Shown here in pieces: positions 59,815 to 64,000 of a stretch of DNA of 64,000 nt. Origin of the DNA: Psychroflexus aestuariivivens. Lineage in GTDB: Bacteria; Bacteroidota; Bacteroidia; Flavobacteriales; Flavobacteriaceae. The notes below the pieces were generated by a model, which was not told the DNA's origin, made no database searches, and saw nothing but the letters and a program-made list of their open reading frames with translations. Location of the stretch: the NCBI RefSeq assembly GCF_004010055.1, contig NZ_RQVT01000051.1, positions 62,001-126,000 on the forward strand. Reading direction: 5' to 3'. Position 1 is the stretch's first letter, and the number at the start of each line of letters is the position of its first letter. Both the position numbers and the translations under genes were made by a program.

Positions 59815-60765
59815 TTATGACAAGAAATAAAACGAATTATCCCATCCCATTCCGTTAAGAAGTGAGGCGGTTGACATGCGTTTTTTTCCAGGAAATTGTA
59901 ATTCTTTGATCAAAATAAAACCATTTCTGACCGCTACTTTTATCGATTTATCTTCTATAAAAGTACTTCCAATTGGTCTATTGTGTTTTTCAATTTGGTG
60001 CTGAACTTTATAAATTTTCAATTTTAAAACCTCATTGTTCATATTCAATTCTGTCCATGCTACAGGAAAAGGAGAAAGTCCACGAATGAAATTATGAATA
60101 TTTTCAGCATCCTGATTCCAATTGATTTTCGTATTGGTTTTATCTAATTTTGGTGCGCCTTTCAATTCTGACTCTGCTTTTTGGCTTTTCGGAGAAATTT
60201 CTTGGTTTTGAATAGCTTCAACAGTTTTTACAACTAATTCTGCGCCGACATTCATTAATTTATCATGTAGACGTTCTACATCATCTTTTGGCAGGATTTC
60301 GACATTTTCTGAATCAATGATATTTCCCGTGTCGATATCTTCATCGATGAAAAAAGTAGTTACACCTGTTTCTTTTTCACCGTTGATAATCGCCCAATTT
60401 ATAGGTGCTGCACCACGATAATGAGGTAGAAGTGAGGCGTGTAGATTGAAAGTGCCAAAACTTGGATATTCCCAAACCATTTTTGGCAGCATGCGGAAGG
60501 CTACAACAACTATAAGATTTGGATCACATTCTTTGAGTTCATTTTGAAATTCATCCGACTTTAAATTGGTAGGTTGTAGAATTTTCAAATCTTGACTCTG
60601 TGCATATTGCTTGACTGCAGAAGATTTCAGTTTTCGACCTCGCCCAGCAGGTTTATCTGGAGCGGTTACTACACCAACAATGTTATGCCCAGATTCAACT
60701 AATGCTTTGAGGCTGCCAACCGCAAAATCTGGCGTACCCATAAATAATATCTTCAATTTTCTCAT
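59815..60765 (-). CDS. fmt: Methionyl-tRNA formyltransferase
   Basis: A 316-aa protein with the formyl-transferase core: KILFMGTPDFAVGSLKAL, VVTAPDKPAGRGRKL, LHASLLPHYRGAAPINWAI (active-site Asn-His-Asp region, with LHAS for the usual N-H), GVTTFFIDEDIDTG, and a C-terminal OB-like domain ending PGKKRMSTASLLNGMGW. Formylates initiator Met-tRNA. Overlaps recQ by 4 bp in one leftward operon. Confidence 0.96.
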   Translation of the reverse strand: MRKLKILFMGTPDFAVGSLKALVESGHNIVGVVTAPDKPAGRGRKLKSSAVKQYAQSQDLKILQPTNLKSDEFQNELKECDPNLIVVVAFRMLPKMVWEYPSFGTFNLHASLLPHYRGAAPINWAIINGEKETGVTTFFIDEDIDTGNIIDSENVEILPKDDVERLHDKLMNVGAELVVKTVEAIQNQEISPKSQKAESELKGAPKLDKTNTKINWNQDAENIHNFIRGLSPFPVAWTELNMNNEVLKLKIYKVQHQIEKHNRPIGSTFIEDKSIKVAVRNGFILIKELQFPGKKRMSTASLLNGMGWDNSFYFLS

Positions 60766-62675
60766 GCTTTCAGTTTATAAGTATTAGTATGCGTAATTTC
60801 AATTATATTGTATTCTAGAAGTTTTTGAATTTGCTCCAGAACTTTATTGTTTTCAAAACCGCTTTGATTTATTATTTCTTTAGAATTTTTTTCACCATCT
60901 TTCAATTTTGATATAATAAACTCTTGAATATTTTTTGGGGTCTTTTTTGAATTTTCAGTTTTAGTTTGGTTGTTTTGGATGCAAACGGAACAAATTTTAC
61001 AATTTTCAGAAAAATTCTCATCAAAATAATTCAACACAAATTTTTGTAAACAAGTTTGTGTTTCATCCACATAATCTAAGACATATTCTGCTTTTCTTAG
61101 CTTATTTGTTCTGTATTGAAGCGTATATTCCTTTAACGGATTTAGTGTGTATTTGTCTTCGCGTGGCAGTAAAAATGTAATACTCATGTCTTGTTTTATG
61201 ATTTTTGCATCGAGTATTTTCTGCTGATGTAAAGCCTCTAATTGTTTGAAAATTTCTTGCTCAGAAAATCCAGTTTTTTTTGAAATCATTTTTACATTCA
61301 AAACTAATTCATTATCAAAAACACCACCATAAGTTCTAAGAATAGTTCGTGTCAACAAGGCGTATTGATTATTGTCTTCAATATAATTTAGGACTTGCTG
61401 ACTGCTGACTAAAAATTTAATTTTAGATTTTTTCTGAAATGTTTTTGATAAAGTGATTACACTCAACCGATCTAAAAGATTCAGGGTGTTGTAGGTTAAA
61501 TTTGTTTTGAGTTGATATTGTTTACAAAATTCATAAAAATTGAAATCAAATATTTCATTTTCGCCTTCACCATAAGCAATTCTGAAATATCTAGTCAGGG
61601 CTTTATAAACATTTTGTAGAGATTCAAAATCGGGAACGGTTTTGATAAACTGATCTTGTAAACGAATTTTATCACCATCGTTATAAATAATGACAGCCTC
61701 GGCATAAGTGTCGTCACGTCCTGCGCGTCCTGCTTCCTGAAAGTAACTTTCCAGACTTTCTGGTAAATGATAATGAATAACTTTGCCAACATTACTTTTG
61801 TCGATTCCCATACCAAACGCATTGGTTGCCACCATAATTTGCGTTTCTTCTTCCAGCCAAGATTTCAATTTTTTGTTTTTCTCTGAAGCATAAATTCCAC
61901 CGTGAAAAAAATCTGCTTTAAAACCATTTTTGTTCAAGAATTCTGCAATTTCAACAGTTTTTGAACGATTTCGGACATAAACAATGCTATTTGATTTCAG
62001 ATTTTGAAGTTGATTTATAATTTCGAAATGCTTGTCGGCAGTTTTAATTTTCTTTAAAGCAATATTACTCCGTTTGAAACTTTCTGAAATTTCCACAGCA
62101 TCTTCAAGTTGCAATTCTTTTGCAATATCTTTTTTTACAGAAGCTGTAGCAGTGGCAGTTAAAGCCATAATGTTTATGCCTGGATGAATTTCTCTCAGCA
62201 AACTTATATTGCGATAGGCTGGACGAAAATCGTGTCCCCATTGAGAAATACAATGTGCTTCATCTATTGCGATTAAATTCACGTTCATTTTTCCTATCCT
62301 TGCTTGAACAATCTCTTGTTGCAAACGCTCGGGCGAAAGGTACAGAAACTTGTAATTGCCATAAATACAATTGTCCAAACTTTGGTCAACGTCTTTAAAG
62401 TTCATACCGCCTTCTAAATAAATAGCTTTAATGCCTTTACTTTTTAAATTTTCTACCTGATCTTTCATCAAGGCTAGGAGTGGAGATATTACAATGCAAA
62501 TGCCAGGCATGGTAAGTGCCGGAACTTGAAAACAAATTGATTTCCCGCCGCCAGTTGGTAAAAAAACGCATGCATCTTTTTGACTTAGCGCAGCATCTAC
62601 AGCTTTTTTTTGTGCAGGTTTGAAGTTTTCAAAACCCCAATAAGTTTTCAGAATAGTTTCCGGCGTCAATTTCAT
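60762..62675 (-). CDS. recQ: RecQ-family ATP-dependent DNA helicase
   Basis: A 637-aa SF2 helicase: FLPTGGGKSICFQVPA (Walker A), IDEAHCISQWGHDFRP, ALTATATASVKKDI, ATNAFGMGIDKSNVGKVIHYHLPESLESYFQEAGRAGRD. The RQC part has Cys residues ENCKICSVC for zinc; there is no clear HRDC domain, common in short Bacteroidota RecQ. 3' to 5' DNA unwinding in repair. Confidence 0.95.
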   Translation of the reverse strand: MKLTPETILKTYWGFENFKPAQKKAVDAALSQKDACVFLPTGGGKSICFQVPALTMPGICIVISPLLALMKDQVENLKSKGIKAIYLEGGMNFKDVDQSLDNCIYGNYKFLYLSPERLQQEIVQARIGKMNVNLIAIDEAHCISQWGHDFRPAYRNISLLREIHPGINIMALTATATASVKKDIAKELQLEDAVEISESFKRSNIALKKIKTADKHFEIINQLQNLKSNSIVYVRNRSKTVEIAEFLNKNGFKADFFHGGIYASEKNKKLKSWLEEETQIMVATNAFGMGIDKSNVGKVIHYHLPESLESYFQEAGRAGRDDTYAEAVIIYNDGDKIRLQDQFIKTVPDFESLQNVYKALTRYFRIAYGEGENEIFDFNFYEFCKQYQLKTNLTYNTLNLLDRLSVITLSKTFQKKSKIKFLVSSQQVLNYIEDNNQYALLTRTILRTYGGVFDNELVLNVKMISKKTGFSEQEIFKQLEALHQQKILDAKIIKQDMSITFLLPREDKYTLNPLKEYTLQYRTNKLRKAEYVLDYVDETQTCLQKFVLNYFDENFSENCKICSVCIQNNQTKTENSKKTPKNIQEFIISKLKDGEKNSKEIINQSGFENNKVLEQIQKLLEYNIIEITHTNTYKLKA

Positions 62676-63223
62676 GTTTTTTTGATTTCGTTTAGAATGA
62701 AATCTATTCGTTCATTTATTCTAGCTTTAGGAACTTCAATGAGTTCATAACCTAAACCTTCGTAGGTGTTGATTAATGCTTTTTGAATTTTTGAAGCTAA
62801 ATCTAAATCCTCAAATCTTTCGTTATCAGTTTTATAAATATCATTCCATATCGGAAATAAAAATATTTTATCATAAATATATGATTCATTGGCTTTGGTA
62901 AAACTTTCTGGGTAATTTTGGTCGAATAAGTCCATATAAGCGGTCACATCTGGAATTCCACGATCTATAAACACTTGATTAACATTGAGTTCTGCGGCAT
63001 CTTCAAATTGCTTTATGCGTCCTTTGAGTAGCATTTCGCTAAATTTCAAAGGTTCTGTGAGGTAAAGCTGATCGATGCCACGTTGTCTTGCTTCTAAAGT
63101 TATTTCTCTTGAAACTTCTGGAAAACACCAATATCCATAATCGGTCAAAGTTTCTATCACACTAGATTTTCCGGTGCTTGGTCCACCGATGAGCAAATTC
63201 TTTTTTGGTTTCAATTTTGTCAT
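62672..63223 (-). CDS. AAA-type ATPase/NadR-like protein
   Basis: In this 183-aa protein Walker A is GGPSTGKSSVIETL near the N-terminus, followed by CFPEVSREITLEARQRG, then FIDRGIPDVTAYMDLF and a C-terminal YEGLGYELIEVPKARINERIDFIL. This is the NadR/Thd1-like kinase fold (AAA_28-type) often found beside recQ in Bacteroidota. Substrate unknown. Its stop overlaps the recQ start. Confidence 0.85.
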   Translation of the reverse strand: MTKLKPKKNLLIGGPSTGKSSVIETLTDYGYWCFPEVSREITLEARQRGIDQLYLTEPLKFSEMLLKGRIKQFEDAAELNVNQVFIDRGIPDVTAYMDLFDQNYPESFTKANESYIYDKIFLFPIWNDIYKTDNERFEDLDLASKIQKALINTYEGLGYELIEVPKARINERIDFILNEIKKT

Positions 63224-63264
63224 TGATTTAAGCTACAAGAGTTTATAAAAACGATGAATAACAG

Positions 63265-63272
63265 TATATTTG
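63265..63272 (+). promoter_or_regulatory. -7 box of the DUF493 gene
   Basis: TATATTTG, exact TAnnTTTG. It lies inside the longer ORF (63254 start), supporting translation from 63287/63290. Confidence 0.55.
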
Positions 63273-63289
63273 CAAAAAAAATACAGATG

Positions 63290-63586
63290 ATGACACCCAA
63301 TCAATCTTCAGATGAATTTTATACAAAACTGAGAAAAAGGCTAAAAAAAACCAGTAAATGGCCTTCTCCATACTTGTATAAATTCATTATTCCAACTGAA
63401 AATCAGTCGAATATAGACACATTGATTGCCATATTTGATAATTTAGGCGCTGTTATTTCAACTAAAAAATCTTCAAAGGGCAAATATACCAGCGTTTCTG
63501 TAAATGTAACAATGAAATCGCCGGATATTGTCATAGAAAAATACAAAGAAGTAGGAGAGAAGGTGCAGGATGTGATTTCCCTATAA
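63290..63586 (+). CDS. DUF493 family protein
   Basis: The ATG at 63290 (or 63287) is chosen because a promoter -7 box overlaps the upstream alternative start at 63254. The product is 98 aa: SSDEFYTKLRKRLKKTSKWPSPYLYKFIIPTENQSNIDTL, then SSKGKYTSVSVNVTMKSPDIVIEKYKEV. It has the ferredoxin-like DUF493/YbeD fold, conserved in bacteria, with no firm role. Confidence 0.88.
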   Translation: MTPNQSSDEFYTKLRKRLKKTSKWPSPYLYKFIIPTENQSNIDTLIAIFDNLGAVISTKKSSKGKYTSVSVNVTMKSPDIVIEKYKEVGEKVQDVISL

Positions 63587-63639
63587 GCAGTTTCAATAAT
63601 ATTCCTTATTTTGCGTTCCATTAATAAAATAACAGAACA

Positions 63640-64000
63640 TTGATAGATAATTTAGAGTACAATTCTGAAAGAAACGAATTGAAAATTCCAGAATACGGTC
63701 GGAATATTCAAAAAATGGTTGAATACGCTTTGACTATTGAGGATAGAGATAAAAGAAATCGAACTGCAAAAACCATCATTGATGTCATGGGAAATATGAG
63801 TCCGCATCTTCGTGATGTGCCAGATTTTCAGCATAAATTATGGGATCAGCTATTTATTATTAGCGATTTCAAACTAGATGTGGATTCTCCTTTTCCTAAG
63901 CCTTCTAAGGAAGAACTTCAAAAAAGGCCTGAACCTTTGTCTTATCCACAGAATTTTCCAAAATATAGATTTTATGGTAACAATATCAAACGAATGATAG
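63640..64000 (+). CDS. DUF4290 family protein, partial at right edge
   Basis: An open frame from a TTG at 63640 runs off the window with no stop (120 codons so far): LEYNSERNELKIPEYGRNIQKMVEYALTIEDRDKRNRTAKTII, then DVMGNMSPHLRDVPDFQHKLWDQLFIISDFKLDVDSPFPKPSKEEL. The pattern is that of DUF4290, a Bacteroidota-specific family. TTG is the best start seen; no in-frame ATG lies near. Function unknown. Confidence 0.85.
   Translation, partial: MIDNLEYNSERNELKIPEYGRNIQKMVEYALTIEDRDKRNRTAKTIIDVMGNMSPHLRDVPDFQHKLWDQLFIISDFKLDVDSPFPKPSKEELQKRPEPLSYPQNFPKYRFYGNNIKRMI

Overview
The window is a piece of a Flavobacteriaceae-type (Bacteroidota) chromosome carrying one apparently complete siphovirus-like prophage. 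The organism call rests on the low G+C sequence, several exact matches to the Bacteroidota promoter -7 box (TAnnTTTG), Bacteroidota-type host genes (DUF2452, DUF4290, a START-like protein, SlyD-like FKBP, short RecQ), and the lack of obvious Shine-Dalgarno sites.

Host DNA occupies 1-3946: a CMD/AhpD-family gene entering from the left, an FKBP isomerase, a DUF2452 protein, a dienelactone-hydrolase lipoprotein, a decayed gene and a YD-repeat-like lipoprotein. It resumes at 57294-64000 with tRNA-Met, a START-like protein, a class IV aminotransferase, AlgH/YqgE, HU, Fmt, RecQ, a NadR-like ATPase, a DUF493 protein and a DUF4290 protein running off the right edge.

The prophage is 3947-57293. It is bounded by a 54-bp perfect direct repeat that is the 3' part of the tRNA-Met gene. 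The integrase lies beside the right copy (attR), where phage DNA rebuilds the tRNA 3' half and supplies a new terminator. The displaced 3' half and its old terminator are stranded at attL. Modules from left to right: a leftward lysogeny operon (S24-type repressor, small membrane protein, DUF4468 secreted protein); a divergent early promoter with repeated GTTCG operators; a long early operon of small genes, recombination genes (DUF1351-like, OB-fold, YqaJ exonuclease, NinB-like) and replication genes (DnaA domain IV-like, HARP/SNF2 helicase, DUF4373 initiator-like with iteron-like repeats); a DUF4942 methyltransferase; cargo block 1 with three different proteins that each carry an RNxxxH HEPN motif; RuvC-like resolvase, ParB-like protein and Mom-like DNA modifier; terminase and portal; cargo block 2 (membrane protein, unknown 355-aa protein, type III restriction-modification system) splitting portal from the head genes; head, tail and fibre genes; a lysis cassette of holin, amidase and a one-protein spanin; a small regulatory operon; and integrase.

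The two cargo blocks have their own promoters and terminators and look like lysogen-expressed defence genes in an otherwise intact phage. The most interesting points are the three-HEPN cluster, the type III R-M plus companions inside the head operon, and a palindrome (TTATTTAGAA-N3-TTCTAAATAA) found only at three promoter regions: the repressor start, the head operon, and a divergent fibre/small-membrane-protein promoter. That pattern suggests one phage regulator wiring lysogeny to late expression.
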